Assembly (NCBI GenBank): GCA_020310875.1
Contig: CM035428.1
Coordinates: 107,511,682-107,575,681, forward strand
From: Ceratopteris richardii
Lineage: Eukaryota; Streptophyta; Polypodiopsida; Polypodiales; Pteridaceae
DNA length: 64,000 bases
Direction: 5' to 3'
Numbering within the stretch: the first letter of the stretch is position 1; each line of letters begins with the position of its first letter. Both the position numbers and the translations under genes were made by a program. Shown piece by piece: positions 34,800-45,400 of the stretch. Under the pieces are notes generated by a model. The model made no database searches. It saw only the letters and a list, made by a program, of their open reading frames with translations, and was not told the origin of the DNA.

Positions 34800-37183
34800 A
34801 GACACACTTCATGAATGGAGGAAATCTTTGACTCTCATAGATTTTTATCATTGGAGGATTTTAGCATAGGTTCAACATGAGAAGCACATTCATCAAAGGA
34901 AAGAGATTGACAACACATTGAACACACAAAGATGGGGAAGATCACAACCTGAGCATACAACATACAATGTTGAATATCGATTGGGTCATCAATACCAGCT
35001 ATGTGGCCTTCAAGGTTTTCCACTACATGTTACCTCATTGATAAATTTTCTCAAAAACTACAAGTAGATGATATCATAATATGGAGGGACCTTAGTCATT
35101 CTTCTTCATGACTTAAAGAGTCTAAAAACCTGGAAATTACATGTAGAGACATTGAAACCGAAACCAAGTTCCTTGAAATGAGCTTTTGAAAACCTTCACA
35201 ACAAACTTTCAACTTTAATGTAGCTTTTGTAGCCAACACATCACCCTTTTGCTCCTCATTGACAAGAGAATCAAGAGCCATAATCTAGAAGTGCAATAGA
35301 GAGCAGAGTCTTGCCCCTCACCTTCCATCATCAAATGATTATCCCATTGGTTTGAGAACAACCTTTGCTATTGCATCCATAAATTCTTGCATAGACAACC
35401 ATCTTTCCATCACATCTAACTGCTTTAAATATTTCTCAAAGAGGTTGAAGTTGATCTCTAGCACAAACATATTTAGATGCTGGTTTCAATTATTTTCTAG
35501 GGTGCATGATTTTTTTGATTATTGATATCAATAAACTTGGTTGATCTATTCCTTTGGCATGTGAATCTCTAGTGTGTATGATGCCTTCAATATGGATTCA
35601 ATAGCATCTTCCATATATCCTTCATCTACAGTAAAAAACCTATCAATGTTGAAACTTACCACAATTGAAGTCAGCTCCAAGAAATACCAGACACATTTGA
35701 GATCCTTCCATACTCTAGTTTCTTAATGAATCCATCTCATATCAACTGAGCTTGAAGAGTGTTCAGAAATCATTCCCGAATCTACATTACAATCAAGCTC
35801 CTTGAGTAAAGTGCACAACCACTCTCTTCTCTCCATAGGATCAACTGTGAAATTAACATCATCTTTCTCCATCAACAATGCAAATTTGAATTTTTGCCAT
35901 ACTAGCATCCTCATCAACTCTCCAAAACGAGCTATCTTTTCCTACTAGAAGCTAATCTATGAGGGCTTGCAAACGTGAAACTCTTTTTCTCAAGTAGAAA
36001 TCGTGAATGTGTCTACAAAATGTCCTCCACTTGTGCTCCCCTTTCAACAGCTTGAATTGCTACCTACTAAGACTCTTGGTTTGCCTTCATTGACTCATTG
36101 ACCTGAAATTCCCAAGAGTGGATGACTAAAAAATCCAGTAGAGGGTTTCAATAGAATATAAGTCAGACTCACTAAACTTGTGAAGTTGATATCACAACAT
36201 CCCTTCTATTTAATTGATTTCCTTTTCTGAAGGCATCGATAGTTTGGCTTCCAGACTGGTACAAAGAGTATTTGCCAACTCTATGTATATTTTCTCTGAT
36301 ACTAGCCAAATTGCTCCACCATCACTCGACTTCAAAACTCCAAGAACAAGGAGCTGAATAGGTAATAATTCAAGCTATCATAGCCTTCCTTTGTTGCAAT
36401 GACAAAATGCAATGTTGATTCATGCATGATCCTCTTTTTCTTGAGCCTTAAAATAAGAGATTCTAATGAGACCTTCGAGCTAACTATAAAAGTGACAGAG
36501 AAGGGAATTTTCTTTATAATGGATGATTTTCCTAGTCCATCAATCTTTGATGTTACCATACTCCTCTGAGAACATTCCCTTGGAGGCTATTGTAATATGA
36601 TACTGTTTACATTTCCATTCATGAACTATATAGGAACTTTCAAATGATGTGAGGTTCCCTGAAGGGCTTGGCTTCCTTTCCAACACACAAGGGCAAGCTA
36701 GTTTTGTCACTTCTTGATGATTCTCAACTTCCTACAACTTTATCAAGAGCTCTTCCCAGCTAGTTTTCAAAGATCACAATAGGCTATTGCACTGATTGCA
36801 TAACTCCTTGGTATTTCTAGAAAGGATCTCCACTATCACATTCAATTGGCAACTCTGCTCTTCAACAAAAATCAGAATGATTGAATTTGAAACTTTAACC
36901 CTTGCAAGATTTGTCATGCTATCTATACCAAGAACTTCCCTCTCAAAAGATGATGCACGTAATGGGCTGTTCTCAGCCTGAAATCTTTGTTTGCTGCTCG
37001 ATGGCTTACAAGTAGACCAAAATGCTTCAAACTCATTTTCAAAGCCTCTTTTAATCATGGTAACAAACGAGGAAACCTCAAAGGGCTTGTTAACATCCTC
37101 AGATAGAAGCTCAAAATTATCAATTGAATGCAAATCCAAGAACTCACCTGCAATATCCCCACACAATTCAGGTGATGACAAAC
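34800..37183 (-). pseudogene. Decayed minus-strand coding stretch of unknown identity
   Basis: Several short minus-strand frames follow each other (36774-37181, 136 codons; 36332-36559; 35723-35917; 35096-35281; 34835-35023) with protein-like composition and few low-complexity segments. They might be exons or frame-broken pieces of one gene. I recognise no family. The right edge is cut exactly where copia element G starts at 37184. Confidence 0.3.
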
Positions 37184-37553
37184 TGTTGAGATATCAAGCT
37201 CAACATGTGATGATCCAGGATGACACGTATCATGTTTTCATTTCTGTGACATGTATAGTGGTCACGCCAGTATATGTCAGGGATACTTCATTGAGCTTTA
37301 CTAGATTTATCTACCAAGAGTGATTGCACATTTGTTTCTTGCCAGCTCACTCATTCGTAGACATTAGGATTTTCCATATGTACTGTTCTTTATATATTGC
37401 ACTGATTGTATTGTTCTTTTAGGTCATTCTTGTACATTCCTTTTATGTAAGAGAAGAAGAAGAAGATCATTCTTCCTTGCCTCAATCTGTGTGTGTTCTC
37501 TTCTTTGATTGTGAGAATGTGTGTGGGACCTCTCTTCCTTATCTCCTCCCTCA
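37184..37553 (+). repeat. 5' LTR of copia element G
   Basis: Runs from TGTTGAGATATC to CTCCCTCA (370 bp), six bases before the PBS. Contains TATATA (about 37391-37396) and a GAAGAAGAAG stretch. Begins exactly where the decayed minus-strand coding stretch ends. Confidence 0.75.
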
Positions 37554-37558
37554 TGAAA

Positions 37559-37571
37559 TGGTATCAGAGTG
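37559..37571 (+). other. Primer-binding site of copia element G (tRNA-iMet type)
   Basis: TGGTATCAGAGTG, the standard copia PBS. The 37572-37937 leader after it holds no gene. Confidence 0.88.
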
Positions 37572-37937
37572 AGTGTGGCTATAGAGAGCTCGTGGAGAAG
37601 GTCGATGGTGAAGAGTATGTGAGAAGGCATGGAGTAACTATGACTCACAAATGACATCAGATTGCTACAGAAATTAGTGTGAAGGTAGAGCCATCTCGAC
37701 TCTATTTTGATTCTGCAAGGTGGGGCCCACAAAAAACCAAGTTAGTTTGCAAAACTATAACCTGCATCCTGTTCGGTAACACATATATTCTAGATCCAGA
37801 ATTTCAAGCAATTCCCTATACTATTGATACACAAAAAAAATGTTTTTATGAGATTGAACTATCACGTAATAGTGTGATAGTGTTGAAGTAGAAGTACTGC
37901 TTGTAGTGTTTTTGCAGTGTTGTAAATTGCTACAGAA

Positions 37938-38228
37938 ATGGCAAACACGGGTGGAATGAGTTAGCTTATGAATGATAAGCTAGACAAGAACAACTTCCAT
38001 GCTTGGAGATCCAGAATGCCAAATTTCTTGATGGGAAAAGGATATTGGAAGTACATCAAAGTAGAGAACGAAAATGCTTTGCAGTTACCAGAGAGGAATC
38101 GAATTATGGACCAACTAAGGGCATATGAGGAATGGAATCAAGGAGCACAAAAGGTAATGTATTGGCAATCTGTTAGCATATATGATAGCATGATTGGGCA
38201 CACATAGGATGCTAAGACTTCGAAAGAG
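37938..38228 (+). pseudogene. Copia gag, N-terminal part (element G)
   Basis: Starts at ATG 37938 (MANTGG). Contains LDKNNFHAWRSRM and GKGYWKYIK, typical of the copia gag N-terminus, and two stops. The frame is cut at 38228 by element E and continues at 55138 in the expected phase. Confidence 0.85.
38224..38228. other. Left target-site duplication of element E (AAGAG)
   Basis: AAGAG before the 5' LTR equals AAGAG at 55133-55137 after the 3' LTR; one copy is part of the copia gag coding sequence. Confidence 0.95.
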
Positions 38229-38808
38229 TGTTGACAGCACACGGGAAGAAGCAAGTACGGACACACATGCAGATCTAGCACTAAGGCAACCCTTCATTTT
38301 TTTTCAAAACCCTTACATCATTTTAAAGTGATTCTCATCACTAAAAACCCTTGTAAATATCATTTCACCTTTTTGTAGCTCCATTTTGTACAAGTCGAGG
38401 AGTCCTCGAGCTTGGGGAGCCTTAGAAGTAGTTGCCTGCCAATTTTCATAATTTTTAGACCTCGTTTGAGTCCTCAAATAAGCCCTGGAACCTAATTTTT
38501 AACTAGGCCGGACACTAGGTCTGGACAGGGCCAAAGCTAGTCAAAAACTATAAATAGAGCTAGAGAGCTCATTTTGGGGCTAGCTTCTTGTAGTTTTGAG
38601 CTTGTATGAGAACTTGGTTGCAATAGAAGTGATTCCATTGTCTTACTCTCGTTGTTCTTGCCGTGTGTGCGCGTGTGTGTGTATGTGTGTGCATGTTAGT
38701 GTGCTTCTCACTCACACATTGGTGCCGTCACTTGCTCGAGGTCTTCATACCATCCTCATGTCTTCCCGGATTGACATTAAAGGAGGTGCTACTCGTCACT
38801 GAGCTACA
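38229..38808 (+). repeat. 5' LTR of element E
   Basis: 580 bp, TGTTGACAGC to GAGCTACA. TATA box TATAAATA at 38549-38556, followed by GAGCTAGAGAGCTC. Palindrome CGAGGAGTCCTCG at 38396-38408. GT-rich microsatellite at about 38663-38696. Confidence 0.97.
38549..38556 (+). promoter_or_regulatory. TATA box in 5' LTR of element E
   Basis: TATAAATA, conserved in position in the LTRs of A, B (TATAAAAA), C and the 3' LTR of E (54873-54880). Presumed core promoter of the genomic RNA. Confidence 0.75.
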
Positions 38809-38816
38809 CCAAATTT

Positions 38817-38834
38817 TGGCGCCGTTGCCGGGGA
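38817..38834 (+). other. Primer-binding site of element E (tRNA-Asp)
   Basis: TGGCGCCGTTGCCGGGGA, an 18-base complement to the 3' end of plant tRNA-Asp as I know it, 8 bases after the LTR. Confidence 0.92.
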
Positions 38835-39162
38835 GCGAGCTTTGAGGACGAGCGTGTGATGGTAAGACGTAGAGAGGACGCGTTGGAATGATAAGTAGTT
38901 GGTAAATTTCTGATTTTTCTCCATCTCCATCTCCATCTTCACCTCCTTCTCCATCTCCACCTCCTTCTCCTTCCGCACTACATATTCCCTCTTCCTTGTC
39001 ATTTCCCTCATTTGTTGTGTGCGAGTTTGAGAGAGAGCGAGTGTGTGTGCTTGTTTTTGTGTGTTTTTGCATGTTTCTTGCAGGTTGCAGCTCCATCATC
39101 ATCTCCAGCAAGCTCAGCAGGTACAGAATCTGTCTGCACAGTCCCCGAGGCGTTGACCTCGA
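38835..39162 (+). other. Leader of element E, PBS-proximal part
   Basis: Non-coding. CCATCTCCATCTCC-type simple sequence at 38919-38975. No gene seen. Confidence 0.6.
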
Positions 39163-39730
39163 GCTATCGCGACACTCCGAAAATTTCACCCAATCACGAT
39201 TCTGTGTGCACCACGACACTGCGCAGGCCTAGAGCTCCCAGGATCACTAGACAGAACAGTAAAATTCACCATATCCCGAGCTATCGAGACACCTCGAGGT
39301 ATCGCGACACTCACGAGCTATCGTGACACCTCACGAGCTATCGCGACACTTCGCCACCTATCGCGACACCTCACGACCTATCGTGACACCTCACGACCTA
39401 TCGCGACACCTCACGACCTATCGTGACACCTCACGACCCATTGCGACACCTCACGACCTGTCGCGACACCTCACGAGCGATCGCGACACTTTGCCACCTA
39501 TCGCGACACCTCACGAGCTATCGCGACACTTCGCCACCTATCGCGACACCTCACGAGCTATCGCGACACTTTGCCACCTATCGCGACACCTCACGACCTA
39601 TCGCGACACTTCGACCTATCGCGACACCTCACGACCTATCGCGACACCTCACGACCTATCGCGACACTTCGGCCTATCGCGACACTTCCCACCTATCGCG
39701 ACACCTCGACCCGAACTATCGCGATACACG
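39163..39730 (+). repeat. Leader tandem repeat of element E: about 24 units with CTATCGCGACAC
   Basis: Units of about 19-21 bp alternating CACCTATCGCGACACCTCACGA and GAGCTATCGCGACACTTCGC forms; the first is isolated at 39163, the rest run from about 39280 to 39730. The open frames here (for example 39323-39754) are repeat translations, not genes. Confidence 0.93.
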
Positions 39731-40630
39731 GCCTTTAAATGCATGAAAATTTAGGGTTATTTTTGAGTGATTGGAAGGGTAGTTGAGCTTAATTTTAGGC
39801 ACCTTGGTATAACTTTAGAACCTTAGGAGTGGGCAAAAGACCTAAAAACCAGGGAGGAATTTCCTGAACCCTAAGAGCCTGTTTGGACCCCTAAGTGCCT
39901 GAATGGTCATAACTTCACCATACGAACTCCGATTAATGAGATTTTGGTCTCGTTGGAAAGCTTGTTGAAAATCCTACGTGGACCTCGACTGGTTTTTTCT
40001 AGAATCATACGTGGAGTTTTAGAACATGTATTTTCAAGTTGGCCTTTAGGTGAGACTAAGTGGTCCTAAGATTGAGGGGGTACAGTGAGTTACTCCAGGG
40101 GGGGCTGAAAATATTGATGTGTGTCTTTCAAATACTTGTGGTAATAGAGCTATACTGACTGGTGAGCTTTTGCAGGAACATTGTGTGCACTCAAGGCAAT
40201 CCAAAGCAAGCTAGCAAGGGTGAGTACCAAGCTTGGGAGAAGGCTTCCTGGGCTTGTGTAGCAGTCTGGTCAACCAGCTAATTGAGGTTGGAAGATCTCT
40301 CAACCCTCCTTTGTCAATTCCTAGCCTAGGCTAAGTACGACTTAGGTGTGGTAATTAATTAGGGCAACGTTAGGAACGAATCAAGTCCAAGAGTATTAAT
40401 CAACCAAGTGCAAGAAGTAAATAGGTCTTAAGTGCGAAAACCCTAAGGGACAAAAGGTAAACTGGAATCGATCACTTATCAAGTGCGGAAATTCACTTAA
40501 GTACTTCTGACGACGCAATTTCAGACAAGACCATAAACATAATATTCAACTCAAAAGAACAAAGTGATTGGTGCAAATTAACCTGCAACGAGAGTGTGCT
40601 TGGGTCCAAGGGGGTAGATAAATTAGGCAT
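39731..40630 (+). other. Leader of element E, gag-proximal part
   Basis: Non-coding, partly alignable with the leader of A. Contains a strong splice-donor-like AGG/GTGAGT at 40217-40225. Confidence 0.6.
40217..40225 (+). promoter_or_regulatory. Candidate 5' splice donor in the leader of element E
   Basis: AGG-GTGAGT with GT at 40220-40221, 410 bases before the gag ATG. Together with the acceptor at 50258-50259 it would remove gag-pol and leave a leader-aORF1 message. In A the corresponding place is not well conserved, so the assignment is tentative. Confidence 0.3.
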
Positions 40631-43600
40631 ATGAACCTTAGATCAGGCAGACACTTAGGCCGAGACAGACAAAGCCTCAGATCTTCTGAAGCTAGTGTCA
40701 ATCACACTGCCAGGTCTTGGGCCCAACAGTTGAGTGATTACCCATACACTCCCAGATCAGAAACAAGTGATTCTGAGATGTCCTATCACATGGAGAGACT
40801 AGTAGGCAGTTCAGGGTTGGCTTATCTAGAAAAGCCAGAAGGACCTTACAAGACTCAACTGGAATACATCAGGACTAATCATCTAGGTGCTCGCATCTAT
40901 GAAGATGGCCTGAGAAGATCGGTGGTACAGATTAAGAACCCCGATCAACCCCATGGATTAGACCACCCAGTAGTCAAGTTTGAGAATGGAGCATACCTAG
41001 ATAAAGAGGGGACTATATATGTAGTTACCACTCTTCCTGATAGAACTGATGAGTTTGGAAATGTGATTGCGGAGACCGACATGGGTGATATAGAGCAAGG
41101 GAACTCAGAGAGAGAGCCAAGAACTCCCCGTGGTAAATCTGTCTTGACCAGAATCATGACTCCAGAGTGGATTCCACAGGATAATAAAAGCATAGATCTG
41201 CTTTTAAACCGAGAAACCGATGAGGCTTTTTGGAGATATAAATCTGCTCAACCTCAGGAAGTGAGTGCCCTCACAATATATGAGTTTAAAGACCTTGACT
41301 GCCCAGGTAAAGTAACATACCTAGACAATACATCAGAGAGGATCTTCATGGTCACGGAGCATGGCAGACATGCCTACACATGGAAGGGTGAATTTGTTTT
41401 TCCCCAACCAAGGTCTAATGCGTTCTTTGGTCACCAAGGAGCTGGGACCTCCCAAGCTCATGGAGCTCAAAGAGATAGAAGTAGAGACAAACTTGAGGTA
41501 AGTTTTGCCAACTCCCTGGGAAGAGAAAGAACGGGAACAGAAAGGAATAGAGTGGAACCTGAGAGACATAGAACCCCATGGAATCAAAGGAATGCTGACG
41601 ATTTTCCTTTGCCAAGGCCGAGAGAACACACTAGGACCCTACGACCAACTCAACTGGTGAAGTCCATGAAGAATTACTTTGATGGCACTGGAGACCCTTA
41701 TGACCATGTGGCAGAATTTCGGCAAGTCTTGAAAGCTGAGCAGGTAGAGGACCTATTCACACAATATAATGCTTTTGGTCTAACCCTTAGGAACACTGCC
41801 CTTACGTGGTTTCAACCATTAAACGAGAGGCATTTCAGAAACATAGACCAGCTCTTAGAGGCATTTATCATTGAGTTTTCTAAGAGTGGAATCATGCATA
41901 ACACCTCCTCACTAATTCATAGCTTCAAACAAACACCTCAAGAGACGGTCAGACTAGCTGGAAGAAGATTTAGGCAGTACCTGGAGAGATGCCCGATGCC
42001 GGAGTTACCCACACCAGCCAAACAAGTGGCCTTGTTCTTAGATGGATTGTTGAGCACCAAGCTCAGGTCATATGTGTACTTAAAGGACCCCAGAACGATA
42101 GAAGAGTGCGTGCGCATGTGCATAGACATTGAGGACAATCTAGGTGAGGAATTGGAACTATCAAAAATCTATAAGGATTCTGATAGCTCTAGTAGCCTCA
42201 CATCTAGTCAATCCACATCCATTGAGGAACTTGCAGAGAAGGTAGCTCAAAAACTAGGTGTCTCTAGCAAACAAATTCCGAGATTTGCCCCAGTTAAGCG
42301 GTGTTACACTTGTGGCGGTGACCATATGGCAAATGTATGTCCCATTATGGCCCAACCCCAGGCGAATCCTAATAGCCAGTACTGCACCATAGAGCGCAGG
42401 TACACAAACCACACTGCACAAGACTGCCCATATAACAAACAAACTGTTAGGCAAAATTACCCTCAGCCATATCCACAACAGGGTAGATACCAGAATCAGT
42501 ACCCGCCACAACAATACAACAGACCACAGCAAACTTATCAGCCACCTTATCAAGGGCAGCAGAGACCTCAACCAGTCCTAGTACAGCAACCCCCTGCTCC
42601 AACCAATGTGATCCCAGTGAAATATGCATCTGCTGAAGAAAATCCGAACAGAGCCATAGTCCCAATCACCCCATTACTATCAGACAGTGATCCAAGTGAC
42701 CATAGTTTTGACTCCACGCATATTGATAGCCCACAGGCTTATTACATGCAGTCACCCGAGCATAACGAGTCATACTATTATGAGGACCCAAGTGAAAATA
42801 GTGGGGAACCTGAGTATGCTAATGTCATGTACACAAACCCCAACTCTAGACCTCAACCTAGGCAGGTACGACCCCCATTTCCTAGAGGACCATGCTTCAG
42901 ATGTCAGGGAGATCACCTTATACGTGATTTTCCACTACCTGCCCCTACACAACCTCAACCAGTAACCATTCAGGGTTTCTGTCAAGACTGTGGGAAAGAG
43001 CATCTCCTACGAGATTGCCCAAAGAACCCTAATAACATGCCTAAAATCACTCCTATCAATGTTGTTGGGTTAGTTGTAGACTCCACAGGGAGTGTGACTT
43101 CCATTGCACCTGTGCAGGTGATCACAAGAGCCCAGGCACTACAACAAAACCAAGGTGTTGGTCAGGAAAAGAGCCCCGAGGTGAGTGAAACAGAGAGCTT
43201 AACCAAAAAGAGAACGAGAGCCTGGAAGGATAGTCGTGAAAGAATGAAAAGGCAATGGGCAAAAAAGATGAGCGAACTTGAAGAAAGCTTGAGAGAAACC
43301 AAAGCAAAGATCATAGAGATCACATCTCAATCGCACTCTCACACATTCCCACCGCTACCATCCCCATCACCCTCCATCCCTTCACCCTCTAATACACCCC
43401 ACGTATCCCACCCACCACCCCGAGTAGGATCAGTATTAGCTGATCCCACTCCTGAAGACATAGACATGATGCTTAAAGCATATCAGGCCAGAATCCAAGA
43501 AGGGCCAAATGTAACGGATCATGACAAGTGCTACCCTAGAGCTGACCTAGAGATAGAAAGAACCAAGCTTTGTGTGAAAATGGTCGCATTGGCTCAGACT

Positions 43601-45400
43601 ATGTTTGAAGCCAGTCGCCTTTTCAATTACTCGGGCTCAGCCAGGACACAATTACACTTGGATGGACTTCTAGAGAAGTTGGAGGGCATAATTGCAAGAT
43701 CTGCCAAGGAAGAAAAAAATCAAGAAAGAGATAAAGCAAGCAAAAACATGACCCATTCCCCACCGAAAGCTTATGTGCCCAATTCCACTGAACCAGACAG
43801 CCCCCCCTCCTTAGAAAGAATAGAGAATTTAATGGCACAATCACAAACGGAACACGCCCCTCAACACCATGACGAGGCTAGTATAAGAGCAGGTTTTCCT
43901 ACCCAGAAAGCCTACGTGCCTGAAGCCTATGTGCCTAACTCTACGGAGCTAGACACATCATCGTCTATGAATCGGTTCACACCAGAATTCCTACGCGAGA
44001 TTCAAGAAGACAAATGGGCTAAAGAAAGTGAAGCCCCTCCTCCTTTTGAGCTGGTGGATGACACACACGATCAATTCCCACAAGACCTTCCTTCCGTTTA
44101 TGGAGAACAGGAGAGTGCCCAATCTCAAGAAAGATTAGACTTCGAGTCTAATTCTTTACAAGAACTACCCCATTTCACAGGCCCATGGGAAGCAAAGTCC
44201 ACCTGTATGAGAGCACCTACAGTCATGGTAAGAAACGAAGATTCAGTCATACCTAGGAACACAGAGGTAGTGAAGAACACCAAAGTGCAGTGCAATCTCA
44301 CTTTGGAAGAGTGGCTTAAGGTTAGACCAGAAGTGTGGAAAAAAGTAGCCAATCAAGTGCCCGAGATAGCGAAACCTCGTTCCCAGGTAGGATCACATAG
44401 GACAGTGCCAGAGATACCCTTGGATAAGATAGGAGATATGTGTGAAGGTGAAGAAGGGAACACCTATCTTCCCATTACTTATCAGGAGTACACCACCAAG
44501 GCAATTTTAGACTCAGGTGCAGGAGTTGCAATTGCCACCACCTCCCTATGGAAGCGTTGGGGCAAGCCGGCACTCAGGCCAACGAGAATGAAATTGCAGA
44601 TGGCCGATGGTCACATAGAGAGACCCCTAGGATTGCTAGAAGGAATAACTCTCACCACTTGTGGTGTCGAGTTTGAACATACCTTTGCTATATGTGACTT
44701 TAGCAAAAATCATGCCTTTGAGATGATTTTGGGACGACCATTCATGCGACAGTTGCAAGTGGTACAGGATTGGGGAACTAATTCCTTGTACCTGCAACAC
44801 TTAGGTGTTACGACCAAAGTCAATCTCAAGGATTACTCTCATAGAGATGTCCCTCCTATCCAATGGAATCCCATCCATAGAGCCAAAGATGACATGGAAT
44901 CTGTGCATTCCATAGGGTCTGGATCCTCATGGATGCATGAAGACACTCATTTATGGATGTGCAAGGTTGCAGTAGAAGAAGAGAAGAGAGAGAAAGCCAG
45001 AGAGGTAGGTGCAAAAGAAACACATAGATCTATTCAAGACCCAGCCTATGCACCTGTAATTTTTCCTGATGAGGAATTTGAACCCCATGGCTGGGCAGAA
45101 ATCCTAGCAACAATGGACGTAGCCATCAATGAAGAACAATGGACACCTCACTGTGATGAGGATGGCTATGATATTTCAGTCTTCTCCATAGAGCCAATCA
45201 TGGGAGAGGCAGTTCTAGAAGAATGCGAACCTAGCCCTGATGCCTTTGAGGATGCAAGTGACTCCGACCTAGAGTCAATCATCATGGACCCACCATTTGC
45301 ATCAGATGAAGAATACTTCCATGAAGTAGAATTTCAACCCCAGAGGCATGGAGAGCTTACAAATGACGTAAGATTAGCCACACATGTGACCCCAAAGTAA
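40631..45400 (+). CDS. Gag and protease part of the element E polyprotein
   Basis: ATG chosen because MNLRSGR is conserved at the start of element F gag (63521). Retrotransposon gag domain about residues 340-490 (FDGTGDPYDHVAEF, LTWFQPL, RRFRQYLERCP). Zinc knuckles with the short C-x2-C-x3-H-x4-C spacing at about 557 (CYTCGGDH) and 783 (CQDCGKEH), and a degenerate one at about 755. A Gln/Pro-rich stretch (600-660), a charged coiled-coil-like stretch (about 850-900), then retropepsin with ILDSGAG (about 1290) and MILGRPF (about 1365). The frame ends at TAA 45398-45400, but the same frame continues into RT, so this stop is probably a mutation within one gag-pol frame. Function: virion-like particle protein and its protease. 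Confidence 0.9.
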   Translation: MNLRSGRHLGRDRQSLRSSEASVNHTARSWAQQLSDYPYTPRSETSDSEMSYHMERLVGSSGLAYLEKPEGPYKTQLEYIRTNHLGARIYEDGLRRSVVQIKNPDQPHGLDHPVVKFENGAYLDKEGTIYVVTTLPDRTDEFGNVIAETDMGDIEQGNSEREPRTPRGKSVLTRIMTPEWIPQDNKSIDLLLNRETDEAFWRYKSAQPQEVSALTIYEFKDLDCPGKVTYLDNTSERIFMVTEHGRHAYTWKGEFVFPQPRSNAFFGHQGAGTSQAHGAQRDRSRDKLEVSFANSLGRERTGTERNRVEPERHRTPWNQRNADDFPLPRPREHTRTLRPTQLVKSMKNYFDGTGDPYDHVAEFRQVLKAEQVEDLFTQYNAFGLTLRNTALTWFQPLNERHFRNIDQLLEAFIIEFSKSGIMHNTSSLIHSFKQTPQETVRLAGRRFRQYLERCPMPELPTPAKQVALFLDGLLSTKLRSYVYLKDPRTIEECVRMCIDIEDNLGEELELSKIYKDSDSSSSLTSSQSTSIEELAEKVAQKLGVSSKQIPRFAPVKRCYTCGGDHMANVCPIMAQPQANPNSQYCTIERRYTNHTAQDCPYNKQTVRQNYPQPYPQQGRYQNQYPPQQYNRPQQTYQPPYQGQQRPQPVLVQQPPAPTNVIPVKYASAEENPNRAIVPITPLLSDSDPSDHSFDSTHIDSPQAYYMQSPEHNESYYYEDPSENSGEPEYANVMYTNPNSRPQPRQVRPPFPRGPCFRCQGDHLIRDFPLPAPTQPQPVTIQGFCQDCGKEHLLRDCPKNPNNMPKITPINVVGLVVDSTGSVTSIAPVQVITRAQALQQNQGVGQEKSPEVSETESLTKKRTRAWKDSRERMKRQWAKKMSELEESLRETKAKIIEITSQSHSHTFPPLPSPSPSIPSPSNTPHVSHPPPRVGSVLADPTPEDIDMMLKAYQARIQEGPNVTDHDKCYPRADLEIERTKLCVKMVALAQTMFEASRLFNYSGSARTQLHLDGLLEKLEGIIARSAKEEKNQERDKASKNMTHSPPKAYVPNSTEPDSPPSLERIENLMAQSQTEHAPQHHDEASIRAGFPTQKAYVPEAYVPNSTELDTSSSMNRFTPEFLREIQEDKWAKESEAPPPFELVDDTHDQFPQDLPSVYGEQESAQSQERLDFESNSLQELPHFTGPWEAKSTCMRAPTVMVRNEDSVIPRNTEVVKNTKVQCNLTLEEWLKVRPEVWKKVANQVPEIAKPRSQVGSHRTVPEIPLDKIGDMCEGEEGNTYLPITYQEYTTKAILDSGAGVAIATTSLWKRWGKPALRPTRMKLQMADGHIERPLGLLEGITLTTCGVEFEHTFAICDFSKNHAFEMILGRPFMRQLQVVQDWGTNSLYLQHLGVTTKVNLKDYSHRDVPPIQWNPIHRAKDDMESVHSIGSGSSWMHEDTHLWMCKVAVEEEKREKAREVGAKETHRSIQDPAYAPVIFPDEEFEPHGWAEILATMDVAINEEQWTPHCDEDGYDISVFSIEPIMGEAVLEECEPSPDAFEDASDSDLESIIMDPPFASDEEYFHEVEFQPQRHGELTNDVRLATHVTPK

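Noticed and set aside
39163-39730. Possible CRISPR array
   Set aside because: Units are adjacent or irregularly spaced without unique spacers, no cas genes, and the context is a plant retrotransposon leader.
39323-39754. Frames of 107-143 codons with SRHLTTYRDT repeats
   Set aside because: Translation of the E leader tandem repeat; no start context or conservation in the leaders of A or F.
45398-45400. Programmed stop between protease and RT in element E
   Set aside because: No second copy covers this point, and another Gln-site stop lies 159 codons later. Mutation is the simpler explanation.
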